Part shown: positions 34,455 through 47,615 of the stretch, one piece after another
Layout: every line of letters starts with the position of its first letter
Numbering within the stretch: position 1 is the stretch's first letter
Source: Epichloe hybrida
Taxonomy: Eukaryota > Ascomycota > Sordariomycetes > Hypocreales > Clavicipitaceae
Length of the DNA stretch: 64,000 nt
Direction: 5' to 3'
NCBI GenBank assembly: GCA_019022495.1
Contig: JAFEKR010000020.1
Span: 682,001-746,000 of the forward strand
Notes under the pieces: generated by a model
Databases searched by the model: none
What the model saw: the letters and a program-made list of their open reading frames with translations, nothing else
Told to the model about the DNA's origin: nothing
Translations under genes and position numbers: made by a program

Positions 34455-34748
34455 GAGAGATTAATTACTATTATTACTATTATTACTATTATTACTATTA
34501 TTACTATTATTACTATTATTACTATTATTACTATTTACTATTATTACTATTATTACTATTACTATACTATTATTACTATTATTACTATTATTACTATTAT
34601 TACTATTATTACTATTATTACTATTACTATTATTACTATTATTACTATTATTACTATTATTACTATTATTACTATTATTACTATTATTACTATTATTACT
34701 ATTATTACTATTATCTTACTTTTATTACTATTATTACTATTATCTTAC
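34455..34748 (+). repeat. Microsatellite, unit ATTACTATT
   Basis: About 290 bp of near-perfect 9-bp units with occasional 6-bp units and short interruptions, inside element B. A related 6-bp array occurs near 60517. Confidence 0.93.
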
Positions 34749-35217
34749 TTTTATTATTATTTTAAAAAACATAAAAAAGAAAACATTTTTATAATATTAA
34801 TATTTTTAAAAACCTTAAAATACTAAGTTATTAAAAACTATAGCTTTTACTATAGTAATTTACTTATAATTACTAGTATTTATATTTTACTTATTTATTA
34901 GTTATATATATTTTATTAAACTTTAACACTAATAATATTCTAAGTAATATTAGTATTTTAAGCTATTCTAAGCTATTCTAAGGTATTCTAAGCTACTCTA
35001 AGCTATTCTAAGCTATTCTAAGCTATTCTAAGCTTACCTAAGCTATTCTAAGCTAGTATAAGCTAGTATAAGCTATTATAAGCTATTATAAGCTATAATA
35101 TACTATTATAACCTAATATATGCTATTATAAGCTAATATAAGCTAACATAAGCTAATATAAGCTAACATAAGCTAATATAAGCTATTCTAAGCTATTCTA
35201 AGCTAATATAAGCTATT

Positions 35218-35792
35218 TGTGAGGCGCTGTACGTTGTAAGGCACGAGGCCTAAGGGCAGCCCATAGGGTGTTATGCGCAAGCGATAGGTCTTAAGTAATT
35301 GTAAGGTGTAATGTTAGTAACGGCTAGCATTAGCGGATCTTTTAGTCTATTAGGATTCCTAGCACACCTTCTAGGTCTCTTATAATTATACTAGCTATTA
35401 CGGGTCTTTTAGCTACGCTAGGTCCTAGGTTTAAATCCCGCGAGGTCTGGGATTAAACTAGGCTAGGTAGCTTACATTAGGCTTACAAGGCAGGTACGCT
35501 TACGCACTAGGCCTTAGGGGTTCGCAATTACTAATTATCTAAGGCCATGGAATCCAGGCCTAATCCCTAACTAGATAGTGGCGGCGCGCTAGCTTAGGAC
35601 AAGCCCTAGGAAGGGGAAGGATAGTTATAAGGCGCTATACGTTATAAGGCGCAAGGCCTAAGGGTAGCCTATAGGGTGTTATGCGCAAGCGATAGGTCTT
35701 AAGTAATTATAAGGTATAATATTAGTAACAGCTAGCATTAGCGGATCTTTTGGTCTATTAGGATTCCTAGCACACCTTCTAGGTCTCTTACA
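35218..35792 (+). mobile_element. TRIM-like element, copy 2
   Basis: 575 bp from TGTGAGGCGCTGTACG to GGTCTCTTACA, flanked by CTATT at 35213-35217 and 35793-35797. The two terminal direct repeats of about 170 bp share the block GGCGCTATACGTTATAAGG or its unmutated form. There is no coding capacity. TG...CA ends plus a 5-bp duplication indicate LTR-retrotransposon-type integration by a borrowed integrase. Confidence 0.88.
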
Positions 35793-35954
35793 CTATTCTA
35801 AGCTAATATAAGCTAATTTAAGCTATTCTAAGCTACTCTAAGCTATTCTAAGCTATTCTAAGCTAGTATAAGCTAGTATAAGCTATTATAAGCTATCCTA
35901 AGCTAGTATAAGCTATCCTAAGCTAGTATAAGCTATCCTAAGCTAGTATAAGCT

Positions 35955-36224
35955 TATTAGGAGCACAGAGGTTAAAGATAGGATGTTCATTAAAGCAGGT
36001 CTTTAGAGAACCTTTAGGCCATGTGAATAACAAAGAGGCTAGCTAGCTATAAGATAGCTATATGCTTATAAAGCAAGGTATTTATTAAAGACTAAGCATA
36101 TTATTAGTGCTAGGTTAGAGATTAAAACCTTCACACACCTACCCCTAGCTAGCATCTATCTAGCAGTAACTGCGATAGTCTTAGCTATTACTTTATTCTT
36201 AACCTTTTAGTGTAAGCCATGACA
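35955..36224 (+). mobile_element. Solo LTR of the gypsy family
   Basis: 270 bp matching the LTRs at 48292-48561 and 63713-63982 along its length (for example GGCTAGCTAGCTA and the end GCCATGACA), with the start TG changed to TA as RIP would do. AAGCT flanks both sides (35950-35954 and 36225-36229), so it is a complete solo LTR inserted into the minisatellite. Confidence 0.92.
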
Positions 36225-36720
36225 AAGCTATCCTAAGCTAGTATAAGCTATCCTAAGCTAGTCTAAGCTAACCTAAGCTATTCTAAGCTAGTATAAGCTA
36301 GTATAAGCTATAATATACTATTATAAGCTATAATATACTATTATAAGCTATAATATACTATTATAAGCTATAATATACTATTATAAGCTATAATATACTA
36401 TTATAAGCTATAATATACTATTATAAGCTATAATATACTATTATAAGCTATAATATACTATTATAAGCTATAATATACTATTATAAGCTATAATATACTA
36501 TTATAAGCTATAGCTGATCCTTATGGCTGCCCGAATTTATCGGCATCATAGGCGCAGGGAAAGCGTCGGTATCCGCCTGGGCTAACTATTATCCGCTTCT
36601 GTTCTATCCTAGTTAAAGTGCACACGGTTATTAAATTCATACATAACGATTAAATTCGTATATAATACATAACTATTAAACTTATACATAATAATCATAC
36701 GTAACTTAATTCCTCCTATA

Positions 36721-37275
36721 ATACTAGCTCTGCTAAGACATCACTTTACAGATATTAAAGGAGAAGTAATATCTTAGTAGATAATAGTCCCTTTCCTTTC
36801 CCTCTCTAATAATCTAAGTAGTAGGAGGGGTCTAAGCTAGGTTAATGTGCGGAGGTAGCTTAATCACCTTATTATCGTTAACAATAAAGCTCTTATCATC
36901 TAAACAGGTCAATGTGCAAAGGTAGCTTAATCACCTTGTTATCGTTAACAATAAAGCTCTTATTATCTAAATAGGTTAATATACAGAGGTAGCTTAATCA
37001 CCTTGTCATCGTTAATAATTATAATACTAGCTTTACTAAGACATTACTTTACAGATATTAAAGGAGAAGTAATATCTTAGTAAATAATAGTCCCTTTCCT
37101 TTCCCTCTCTAATAATCTAAGTAGCAGGAGGGGTCTAAGCTAGGTTAATGTGTAAAGGTAGCTTAATTACCTTATTATCATTAATAATGAAGCTCTTATT
37201 ATCTAAATAGGTTAATATGCGGAGGTAGCTTAATTACCTTATTATTATTAATAATAAAGCTCTTATTATCTAAAC
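36721..37275. repeat. 303-bp duplication with 67-bp subunits
   Basis: A block starting ATACTAGCTCTGCTAAG recurs about 303 bp later (near 37024) with RIP-type differences. Each block ends in two to three copies of a 67-bp unit containing AGGTTAATGTGCGGAGGTAG and CGTTAACAATAAAGC. Confidence 0.85.
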
Positions 37276-37329
37276 TCATTAGAATTTCTTTATCTAATAA
37301 GATATATTAGCTTTAACTAGCTATTATAT

Positions 37330-40300
37330 AGCATAAATCATTTCCACCTCTTATCACCGCGCGTTAAGAGCCCTTAGGTTAGTCTCTAGGTTAGTTTAGG
37401 AAGTAAGAGTGCTAAGATTAAAAGGAGCATTAAATATAATGCCCTTAAGTGTCTTTACTCTTAAGATAGTAATATATATAAGGCCTATTATAAACTCCTT
37501 TACGGAGATATTAGCCACTGCCTTATTAAGAGTAATGCCCTATAACTTATATATAGTAATGCTATATATAATTATAAAAGGGAATTAACACTAGCTATAT
37601 AGATTACTACCCTTAATAAACTCGTAGTATGCTTAGAAAATAGGAATAATAGTAGCCTTATTAGGCTCTGTGAAGAAGGGCAGCCTTGCATATTTATCTA
37701 TTCGCATAAACACAATATTAGGAGCCTATTAGCGAGGATTAGTAATATCTTAATCCTAGTAAATATCTTCTATAATCCCTATAGCACTATTAATAAGGCC
37801 TATAGGCATCTAGATATTCTCTATTAGTATAACCCTTGCTCTAATATAAATTAGTAAAGTCTAGTAAAGGTTTCCTACTATCTAAGAATTAGTATTATAC
37901 CTAAATTCGCTAATATATATTACGTAGACCTAAATAATTAGCAATATAAGCCTTTCTATGTAGTTATAGTTATAATCTTAGACTTGCTATTATATATAGT
38001 AAATATAGACTACATTTATAAATAAATTAACCTCTAGAGGTAAGAGCTATAATTAAACTTATAAGCAAAGAAGCTGCTAATAGTTAATAGATAGCTAAGC
38101 TAAATAAAGGCCCTAGAGAGCTTTATGGAATAGTGCCTATGCATTACCTTATTAGCGGATAACTTACTAAAGAATAATAGTCTTATTAAAGGCCTAATAG
38201 GTATTACGCCTAGCTAGATCTATATTATTTATAAGTCTCTTAATGCTATAGAGAGGCTTCTTAAAGATAGGTAAAAGCTAGTAAAAGTTACTAAAGAGAA
38301 TTACACTATAGCCACTAAAGTAGTTCTCTAAATTAGAAAAGATCTAATAAAGTTATTAGTTAATAGAGTAAAGCGCCTTAAGCCTAATTATAGACTTCTT
38401 ATTAATAATAATATATTTAACTATTTATAAGGTGCCCTATAAATTAGAGAGCTTATTAGTTAATAGCTTAGGTAGGGTTATAATCTGCCTTAAGACTAGA
38501 AGATATAGTAGCGAATGTAATGTTATTCTATTAATACTATTAGTAGTAATTCCAGTAGGGGTAGCTTATATAATACATCCTAGGGCGTGGTGTTCTAGTG
38601 CTATAGAAACAGCGTAAATCATAAATAATTTCCCTATGCCTCCCTAGCTATTAACTTATAGGAGAATTAATTTAGGTGTTTGCTTATTTAGATTAAGAGT
38701 ATCCTTAAGGTAGTAAATATATATATTAAAGATAAGGCACTACTCTAGATTAAGACTTATAATATTCTAGTTACTTAGAGAATCCTAAGGAGTAATAGTA
38801 GTAGTAAAAGACTCTTTAAGGTTATTCTAGTACTCTCTCTTCTATACTAGAAGATTAGGATAGGTTCTAATATAATTTCGCTAATTATAGGCTAAATTAT
38901 AATCACGGTTCTTAAGCAATTTAACCTTATCTATATTAAGCTTAATACGTGAAATCTAGGTAGCTATTTCCTACTAAGCCTCTAGCTAAACCTTATTTTC
39001 TTACTAAGGGTCTTCCTTAAACTTATCTTCTCCTATAGGAGGTAGCTCCCTATAGTAATTATAATAGTAAGCACTAGTGTGAACTCTCTAATAATATATA
39101 TATGCCTTATAAAACATAGTAAAACTCTCCTTCTCTATAGTCTTAAGCTAGTTATAGTTAGTATAAGGATAGTTTAGTATAAGCTTTACTCTATAGAAGT
39201 CCTTAAAGCTTTTATTATTAGGATTAGCCTTATATTATAGGAAGTAATTTAGGACCTAGTTAGGCATATAAGGGAACTCTTACTAATGCTTAGGCTTCTT
39301 AGAGAAGTTAATACGGGTTAGGAACTAAAAATAATAAAGATCCTACAGGTTTATAAGGCAATTTAAATACTTCTAGTAAGAATTTAAAGTCTATTAGACC
39401 TAATCTTTACCCTTAGTAAGTAAATAATCCACTTACTAATACTTATTAGGTGAATAGTAAATAACACTGTAAATAACATATAATCCTTCTTAAAGGTTAA
39501 GGTTAAGTAATAGATATAGGACCTCTTACGTAAACTAGTCTCTTTTAGCAATAAGTTTATTTATAAACTTAGCTATAAATCTAATAAGCCTATGACTTAC
39601 GTTAACCCTAGGTAGTATCTCCTTAGCTATGTCCTAGAAGCTCTTTAATTATTATTTAGCCTTACTACAGTACTTTACTATATAGGTAATAATAGCATAC
39701 ATGCTTATATAGGGCGTAAAGTCAATATTAGTAAGCTATAAGACTATAACTATAGGGCTAAAGTTATTTAGAAAGGCATTATTCTAAGCCCTATTAAATA
39801 TAAGATACTATAGGTTTAAGTCCCTTATAATAATTAGCTCTTTATAATATGCTTGTGGAAAGTGAAATTAGTAGTATATCTCCTCTGTTAATCCCCTATT
39901 AGGTAGTTGCTTATAATACTAATAGTATATACTTATACACTTATAGCGTTAAATATAATTAACTACATTAACTAAATCACTAAACTTAGGATCTAGGATA
40001 GGCAAGATTAACGGATTATTGCCCTAACGCTACTAATTCACTAACTTAGGGCAAGTATTATAGGCAGTGACATACTACCCCTAGTACTTAGCAAAGACCT
40101 TCTATAGCTCCGTGGTTATAAGGCTAGTGTCTAGTATATCTTTTATCTAAAAGAGGTAATAAGCATAAGGGCTACCTTAGGACTACCACTTATATTAGTA
40201 CTAATATTCCTTAATGCTAAATTTAGGCTAAAGAACTTACTTAAAGAATAATTAGAGGCATATCTTAAAGTACTATGCTAAAATATATAGATTATTACGA

Positions 40301-43300
40301 AGGTTCTTGCCTATAATCCTAGCCTTAACTTAGTTATTTCCTAACTACTATTTATTATAATTTAGTATAAACCTCTAAAGGTCTTACTAGTGTAAATCAG
40401 TAGCTAAAAGGGTAATAAACATACCCGGGTAGCTAAGAGCATAAACATATGCCTTAAGCTAGTTCTTATAGCCTCCCTAGTACGCTTATATGCCTTATAA
40501 GCTCCCTAAGAATCTTACTATAAAGTTAAGCAATGCCTTAGCTTTAGTAGTATTTAAGTTAAAAGCCAGTTAAAGCTAGTTAATATTAATAGCCTAATAA
40601 TAACCTTCTCTCTTAATAAAGTAAGCGCTTTGCTTATTTACTTACTAATATACAGAGTATTGCACTAAAACGTGTAGTGTAGTGTAGTATTTGTAGTGTA
40701 GTGTAGTAACTACACTACAAACTACACTAACTACAAGGAAAAAAAAACTACATTACACTAACTATAAAAAAAAAAAAACTACAATACATTACACTACAAT
40801 TTTTTTTTCCTAAACTACACTAACTACAAACACTACAAATGTAGTATTAGACTTTTTATTAGTTATTAGTATTATAAGGATTAAAAGAATGCTAGTTATA
40901 TAAAAGCTTTTATTATTACCTATTTTATTTAATTAGTTATAGAATTTATAATATTATATTATTTTAGTAATTTTACTATAACTAAGTAAGGTTATATATA
41001 ATATTATACTTTTTTAATAATACTATTTAACTTAATACTTTATTTCCTTAATATAACTTAAAGAAAAACCTTCTTATTATATTATTTACTATTTCTATAA
41101 ATTATTTTATATTTCTATAAATTATTATTATTACTTATTTTAAAAAACTATAAAAAGAACTACTAGTAAACTTAATATAAGTAGCTTATTATATCTTATT
41201 ATAGCTTATAATAGCTTATAATAGCTTATAATACTAATATTACTAGTATTACTAAGATTACTAAGATTACTAAGATTACTAAGATTACTAAGATTACTAA
41301 GATTACTTATAATATTATTAGTGTTAAAGTTTAATAATAAATAAATAATAAATAAATAACTTAAATATAAATACTAGTAATTATAAGTAAATTACTATAG
41401 TAAAAGCTATAGTTTTTAATAACTTAGTATTTTAAGGTTTTTAAAAATATTAATATTATAAAAATGTTTTCTCTTTTATATTTTTTTTAAAATAATAATA
41501 AAAGTAAAATAATAGTAATTATAGTAATAATAGTAATTAAGGTTATAAAAGTTATTAAAGCTTTTATAATAAGTATAGTATATTATATAAAACTAAGTCC
41601 TAGTATTATTTTTAAAAATAAGTTAAACTTATTTTTTATAGGTTATTTAAGCTATATAGGGTAATTAAAATAATACTATTAGTTATCTATTAATAAATTA
41701 TAAATATTAGTTTATTATATTCTTTCTTTATATATTATTATAATAAGATATATAAAGTTACTATATATAACTTCTTAAAGCTTTAGAATTATAAAGCTTA
41801 AAGTAATATTTAATTAGTTTAAGCTTTTTTTAAGTTCTTATTATATTAATAATAATATTAAAGTACTAAGTATATATTCTATTAACTTTTATATATTTAT
41901 TTAGATTTCTAATTTAATTTAATTATATTAGTTTAGGGTATTTTTAATTAAATTAATAATAAAAATATAAAATAATTAATAATAATAGTAAATAATAGTA
42001 AATAAAATAATTAGAAGGTGTTTCTTAAAGTTATATTAGTAAAATAAAGTAATAAGTATAATAGTATTATTAAAAAGGTATAATATTATAAATAACCCTA
42101 GTTATAGTAAAAATCTTAAAAAAAAGTGAATATTATAAATTCTATAACTAATTAAGTAAAATAGGTAATAATAAAAGCTTCTATATAACTAGCTTTCTTT
42201 TAATCCTTATAATAACATTATATAATAAAAAGGCCCACTTTTTTTTACTAACACTACATTATAGTTTTTGTAGTTAGTGTAGTTAGTAACTACACTAACT
42301 ACACTACACTACAAGCAAAAAAAAACTACACTACACTAACTATAAAAAAAAAACTATAATATATTACACTACAAAAAAAAAAAAACTACACTACACTAAC
42401 TACAAGAAAAAAAAAACTACACTACAAATACAAATTTTTCCTAAAAACTACACTAACTACACTACAAACAATACTCTGCTAATATATAAGCGTATTAAAT
42501 GCAATATAGTAAAATTAAGGATATTAAGTAAAGCAGCTATTATTATACTTAATTAGGCAATTAATATAGTTAGAGTAGCTTATAGTGTATTTACAAGGCT
42601 TAATAAACTTAGCTTTACTATTAGGAAAGAGACCTAGAAATACCTCTAAGAGTAATAGCTAAGACTAATTAAACTTATTTAAAGGTATACTATAAATATT
42701 AGGCATATTAAGGTATATCTAAGGTTTTACTTACTAAAGGGGAATCTGCTCTAGTAGCACCTAAGGCCTATTAGCACCTTAAAGCTAATAATAAAGTTAT
42801 ATAAGCTCCTATTAATAAGCAATGAAGTTAGGAATTATAGCTCTATTAAAGTGTGCATTTATCTAGTTATTATCTTTATTAAGGTAGGTCTCTTTAATAT
42901 TAATAGCGTTAGTTATCTTTACTATAAGCTAGTCTATAATATCTCTATTACTAGGTAGCTAGAGCAAATTATCCTTATTTACTTTAATATAGCAATACCT
43001 AGGATAATTTAAACGGAGATATATAAGCTAGACCTAGATAATAGCCTACCACACTCTAAATTAGTTATAGAACTAATAGATTATATATGGCTAATTTGTC
43101 TAATTTATAGGTTAAAGGATAATAATATTAAGATCCCTAGGTAAAAGCAGTAGCTAGTTATAGACTTAACTAACGTTCTTTATAAAGTTAACTACATAGC
43201 CCTTGTATTTATACTACTAACTATAATAAGTTATAACTATAATATAAACATAAACCTTAGTAATAAGCATCTCTTTAGTCTGCGTAAGCTAGGGTAAATA

Positions 43301-44700
43301 GCCTAGAACTAACCTAGGATTAAGCTTATTTTCTTTAGACTAAAAAAGGGCTAACTAGCGTGGCGTTAATTATAAGATGCGCGGCCCTAGGGGACTGCGT
43401 TATAATAGTTATAAGAGCGGCAGATTCCGTTCCTAATATTAAGACTAAACTATCTTACCTTATAATAAGGGTAATACTCTATAGTATTTAACACTAGGCT
43501 TGCTACCTAGTATCTAATTAAGCTACGGTCACGCTTAGTTAGGTATAACTAGTCTAGATCTCCTTAAAAGACTAGATTAAGTAAGACTAGTAAATCCTAA
43601 GAAGCAGTAGGCTAGCTAAGGTTTAAAGGTAAATATAGTTACACTAATAAACGCTAAGAAAGTATTATATTTAAATTAGAATCCCCTGCTAAGGACTATA
43701 AAGGTATAAAATCATCTATTATATTATAATTACACTATTTACAATACATATGTTCCACTCTATTAGGAGTAATAAAGCTCTAGTAAGCAAACATATAATA
43801 ACATAATAGGCATACTTTCTATTCTATGCCTAGGTTAGGATTATTATTATTATCTAGGCCGCTTACTATATTAATTTAGCTACTAAAGAGTTCCTAAACT
43901 CCTTACTAATATAAAGAGGCTACCTAGTTTAAAATAGTAGCTAATAAAGGAGTAAGGTTAGGTTTTTCTCTAGCTTATTATATAACTTAATGCTCTTATT
44001 AGATAGTGGCTTACTATAGTTTAGTATAAATATATATAGTGTTAAAAGTAAGTTACTATACCTATAAAGAACATGCCTTAGCTTTATCTACTGTATCTTA
44101 AGAAGCTTATTTATAGTAAAGAAACCTTATTAATTCATGTGTTATTTATCTTAAGAAATTAGCTATAACCTCTTATAAGCCTATAGCCTATTACTATTAG
44201 AGTAAGAGTGTAAGAAGTTACTAAGTTTATTACTACTTAGGGGATTACACTCTAGTAATAAGGCGCTTACTACTACTGCATACTATAGCTATTATAGAAC
44301 ATAAGAATTATGTAAGAGCTTAAGACTATTATACTATTAGCATTAGGTTAATATTAGGGTACTAAGTAGTAGCATATACTAAGGTATTTTATTAGTTATA
44401 GTATTCTAGGTATTTTTATATTAACTTATCCTTATTTTTTAAGCTAATAAATTCATTAATAGGTTTATCTTATTTATAACGCTAACATTTACGCGTTTTA
44501 GAGGTATTATTAGGGATATTTGTGATATTAGCTAGGTTCTTATAGCCTAGATTATAAGGAGAATTAGGCAGTGGTATAGGAGAAGCAAGAGAAGCTATCT
44601 TATTAGGATAATTTACTACATTATACATAGCCTAGTAATAGCATATACCTAAAGCTATAGTAAAAGGAGTAGTATATAACTATTATAGCTAATAGAGAAT
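37330..44700 (-). pseudogene. Helitron RepHel protein relic
   Basis: Read on the minus strand from about 44700 to 37330, with element D (40653-42478) removed. Many stops are consistent with RIP, yet family blocks survive. LPLLPRDLNIII and PKFSDLVNVVNYIQR are of the fungal Helitron N-terminal type. The Rep motif GSPYAYYLF (about 40150-40185) stands where GSPHAHGLYW is expected, both HUH histidines now Tyr. The tyrosine motif YIVKYCSK is at about 39656-39694. The C-terminal Pif1-type helicase block (AVANISVKEF, ILRVKTLKGIIFNAPF) is at about 37400-37560. Length and order fit a rolling-circle transposase-helicase. It is certainly inactive. Confidence 0.85.
40653..42478 (-). mobile_element. hAT-like element D
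   Basis: 1,826 bp with CAGAGTATTG at 40653 and CAATACTCTG ending at 42478, flanked by CTAATATA at 40645-40652 and 42479-42486. It is in the opposite orientation to A, B and C: its left end has the ACTAAAACGTG signature found at the right ends of A and C. It interrupts the Helitron coding relic. There is no transposase. Confidence 0.93.
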
Positions 44701-44899
44701 AACTTACTACCTAGAGAAAGTAAGATAAGGATTAGATAATAATAGGAATAGCTTTATTATAATAAATAAGGATAGGGATATAGTTAGAAAAAGGAAAATT
44801 AAAGAGAAGTTAAGTAAGAAATTTAGGTTAGTATAGTGTAAGAGGTAAACATAAGGAAGGAAGGAGCCCTTAAATAGGGGAAAGTAGGACTATTACACG

Positions 44900-46331
44900 T
44901 AATGCTATAAATTACGTTATAAACCTGCTAGAAAACGCGTAAATAAATCATTATATTAGCAAATTCTACGCTTTTTGCCTTGCTTTATAAATTAACGGGA
45001 TTGTGCTTACATGCCTACATGCGTGCATGCCTGTAAGCGTGGTTATATTAACTTTATAATATTAATTAGTAGGTGAATTTACATAGCATTCTTATGCCTC
45101 ACTTTTGTCTTATTATATAGACCTAAAGGTAGGTATATAGCCTATAATTATAATACTCCTTATAACCTAATATTTACTTAAAATATTACGTTTAGTGTAG
45201 TTAGTAGTAAGGCTAGCACTATTAACTATATTAAACACTACATAGACTAGCCCTATGTAGTAAACTACCCTTATAGATTAATAGTTTTCATAGGCTACTT
45301 CCTTACCTAATTTAAAAGAAGAAAAACCCCCTTAGGCCACTAGCTAGCCATTAATAACTAGTGAAGTAAAGCAAAAGTAATAGAGGTAATAGGTATAAAT
45401 GTGTATATAGTAGAGTTGTAGTGTAGTATTATACTTACTACTATAAAACTTATAGAATATTACCTATAGAATATTATAATAAATACCTAAACCTAACGCT
45501 AAACCTAATATAATATAATATAATATAAAGCAAGCAAACTAGGCAAGAGTAGTAAACTATAGTGAATAGTGGCTTAATTATACTATACTAAATTATAAGT
45601 AATTTACTATTCTCCTTCTAACCTTACTAATATATAATTATAAATACTTAGGGACCTAGGGCAATATAATACTTTAACACCTAATAATTCGCTATAGGCA
45701 CTAACTCTAGGTTATTAAATAGGTGCTAAAGGTAGCTTCTTTTAAGAAGTGTTTAGTCCTAACTTACTACTATATTAGAGTTACCTAGTAAGGGTAATAT
45801 TTTTTTTTTAGTGTTAAAATTAAGTATAGGGGTGCGCTATAAATTTAATTTATGTAACGTAGTAACCCTTTATATTTATAACATTATAATAGTAAAAAAC
45901 GTTTAAATTAAAAGGTTATATGTTTAAATCATATATGTGTTTTTTTTTTAAATATGCTATAAGTCTTTACAAGATATTACAATATTATAAGTTTTTTTCG
46001 CAAGTCTTTTGTAACTATAATTTAACTATAACACCACTATAACCACCACATATCTGCGATTACGAATTAATTATTAATACTTTATATTATTAAATTTATT
46101 TATCTTTAAATATATAAGCTTTTATATTCCCTCTAGGGGCCCTCTAGGGGCCTTACTAGGGGCTACCTATAGCAAGCTTTTGCCTATAGTAAGCCTCCTT
46201 ACTACCCCCCCCCCCCCTAAAGTTAGGTAGTTAAGAGAGGTAGAAAAAAAATTCTTAACTAGTTACTAAAGAGTATTTCGTGTCTAACTAATTAGAAAAG
46301 ATATCTCTATAGGATAGCCTTATTTTAATAA
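44900..46331. other. AT-rich sequence 5' of the Helitron relic
   Basis: RIP-type composition without recognisable domains. It contains a C-run at about 46206-46217 and two copies of CTCTAGGGGCC-like sequence near 46131-46155. It is presumably the Helitron 5' non-coding part or another old insert. Confidence 0.5.
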
Positions 46332-46412
46332 AGGGAAAGCGGGAAGCTTCGCTCCACCCTCTTGCCTTCGCCTTGCTATGACGCAAAACGCATGCAAAGC
46401 TCCGCTTTCCCT
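46332..46412. repeat. 81-bp GC-rich inverted repeat element
   Basis: Ends AGGGAAAGCGG and CCGCTTTCCCT are inverted copies, and AATAA flanks both sides. The interior keeps CpG and CpA although everything around it is AT-rich, so it is a short late insert or was too small for RIP. The class is unknown. Confidence 0.6.
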
Positions 46413-46990
46413 AATAAGCTAATATAAGCTAATATAAGCTAACATAAGCTATTCTAAGCTATTTTAAGCTATTCTAAGCTAATATAAGCTAATTTAAGCT
46501 ATTCTAAGCTATTCTAAGCTATTCTAAGCTATTCTAAGCTATTCTAAGCTAGTATAAGCTATTATAAGCTATCCTAAGCTAGTATAAGCTATCCTAAGCT
46601 AGTATAAGCTATCCTAAGCTAGTATAAGCTATCCTAAGCTAGTATAAGCTATCCTAAGCTAGTATAAGCTATCCTAAGCTAGTATAAGCTATCCTAAGCT
46701 AGTATAAGCTATCCTAAGCTAGTATAAGCTATCCTAAGCTAGTATAAGCTATCCTAAGCTAGTATAAGCTATCCTAAGCTAGTATAAGCTATCCTAAGCT
46801 AGTATAAGCTATCCTAAGCTAGTATAAGCTAACTTAAGCTAGTATAAGCTATCTTAAGCTATTAAAAGCTATCTTAAGCTATATTAAGCTAGTATAACCT
46901 AGTATAAGCTAATATAAGCTATTCTAAGCTAATATAAGCTAATATAAGCTATTCTAAGCTATTCTAAGCTATAATAACCTATAATAAGGT
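46413..46990 (+). repeat. 10-bp minisatellite, second arm
   Basis: Same 10-bp units as 34958-36508. Between about 46566 and 46825 a 20-bp higher-order unit, AGCTATCCTAAGCTAGTATA, repeats about 13 times almost without change. Confidence 0.93.
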
Positions 46991-47615
46991 ACTTGTAGTA
47001 AGCTAATTAGTAGTTTATTTTATGTAATTACTTTAGTTTACAGTTTTTTTTTAAATAAGTAATAATAATAATTTATAGAAATAGAAAACAATTAATAAAA
47101 ATAGTAAATAATATAATAAGAAGGTTTTTCTTTAAGCTATATTAGTAAAATAAAGTATTAAGTATAGTAGTACTATTAAAAAGTTATAATATTATATATA
47201 ACCCTAGTTATAGTAAAATTAATAAAATAGTATAATATCATAAATTATATAACTAATTAGATAAAATAGCTAATAATATAAGGGTTCTATTAACTAATTT
47301 TCTATTAATCCTAATAATAACCTTAGTTAATAAAAAGTTATACTTTTTTTTTACCTAATAATACATTTGTATTGTTTGTAGTTAGTGTAATTACTACAAA
47401 TTAATTTGTATTTATTATATTTACTATAAAATAATTTATATTGTATTTTATTTATATTGTATTTTGTATTATATTGTATTTAATACAATATAATACAAAC
47501 AATACAATACAATACACATTGTAGTGCAATACTCTGATAGTTAGTGTAGTTTGTAGTATAGTGTAGTTTATAGTGTAATTACTACACTACACTACACGTT
47601 TTAGTGTAATACTCT

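Larger units (their letters stand above)
34958..36508 (+). repeat. 10-bp minisatellite AAGCTATTCT and variants
   Basis: Units of 10 bp (AGCTATTCTA, AGCTAGTATA, AGCTATCCTA) run in tandem, interrupted by the TRIM at 35218-35792 and the solo LTR at 35955-36224. From about 36309 the array changes to ten or so copies of a 20-bp unit, AGCTATAATATACTATTATA. The same repeat resumes at 46413 beyond the Helitron-bearing segment, so both arrays were once one. Confidence 0.93.
36511..46331 (-). mobile_element. Segment carrying a RIP-damaged Helitron
   Basis: This segment splits the 10-bp minisatellite of element B and carries the RepHel relic on the minus strand. Exact Helitron ends were not found; they should lie between about 36511 and 36720 on the 3' side and between 44900 and 46331 on the 5' side. 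Element D is inserted inside. The left part includes a tandem duplication (see 36721-37275), perhaps part of the Helitron 3' region. Confidence 0.7.
33573..47536 (+). mobile_element. hAT-like element B, expanded by nested inserts
   Basis: Perfect 10-bp terminal inverted repeats, CAGAGTATTG at 33573-33582 and CAATACTCTG at 47527-47536, are flanked by ATAGTTAG at 33565-33572 and 47537-47544. It sits inside element A. Its 14 kb include 10-bp-period arrays, a TRIM, a solo LTR and a Helitron carrying element D. The B-specific terminal parts (33573 to about 34955 and about 46990 to 47536) resemble the ends of A, C and D. Confidence 0.9.

Noticed and set aside
34455..36508. CRISPR-like array of repeats
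   Set aside because: Units are 9-20 bp and contiguous with no unique spacers, in a eukaryotic genome; these are satellites.
33573..47536. Element B as a giant autonomous 14-kb hAT element
   Set aside because: Its length comes from arrays and nested inserts; the only coding relic inside is a Helitron, not a hAT transposase.
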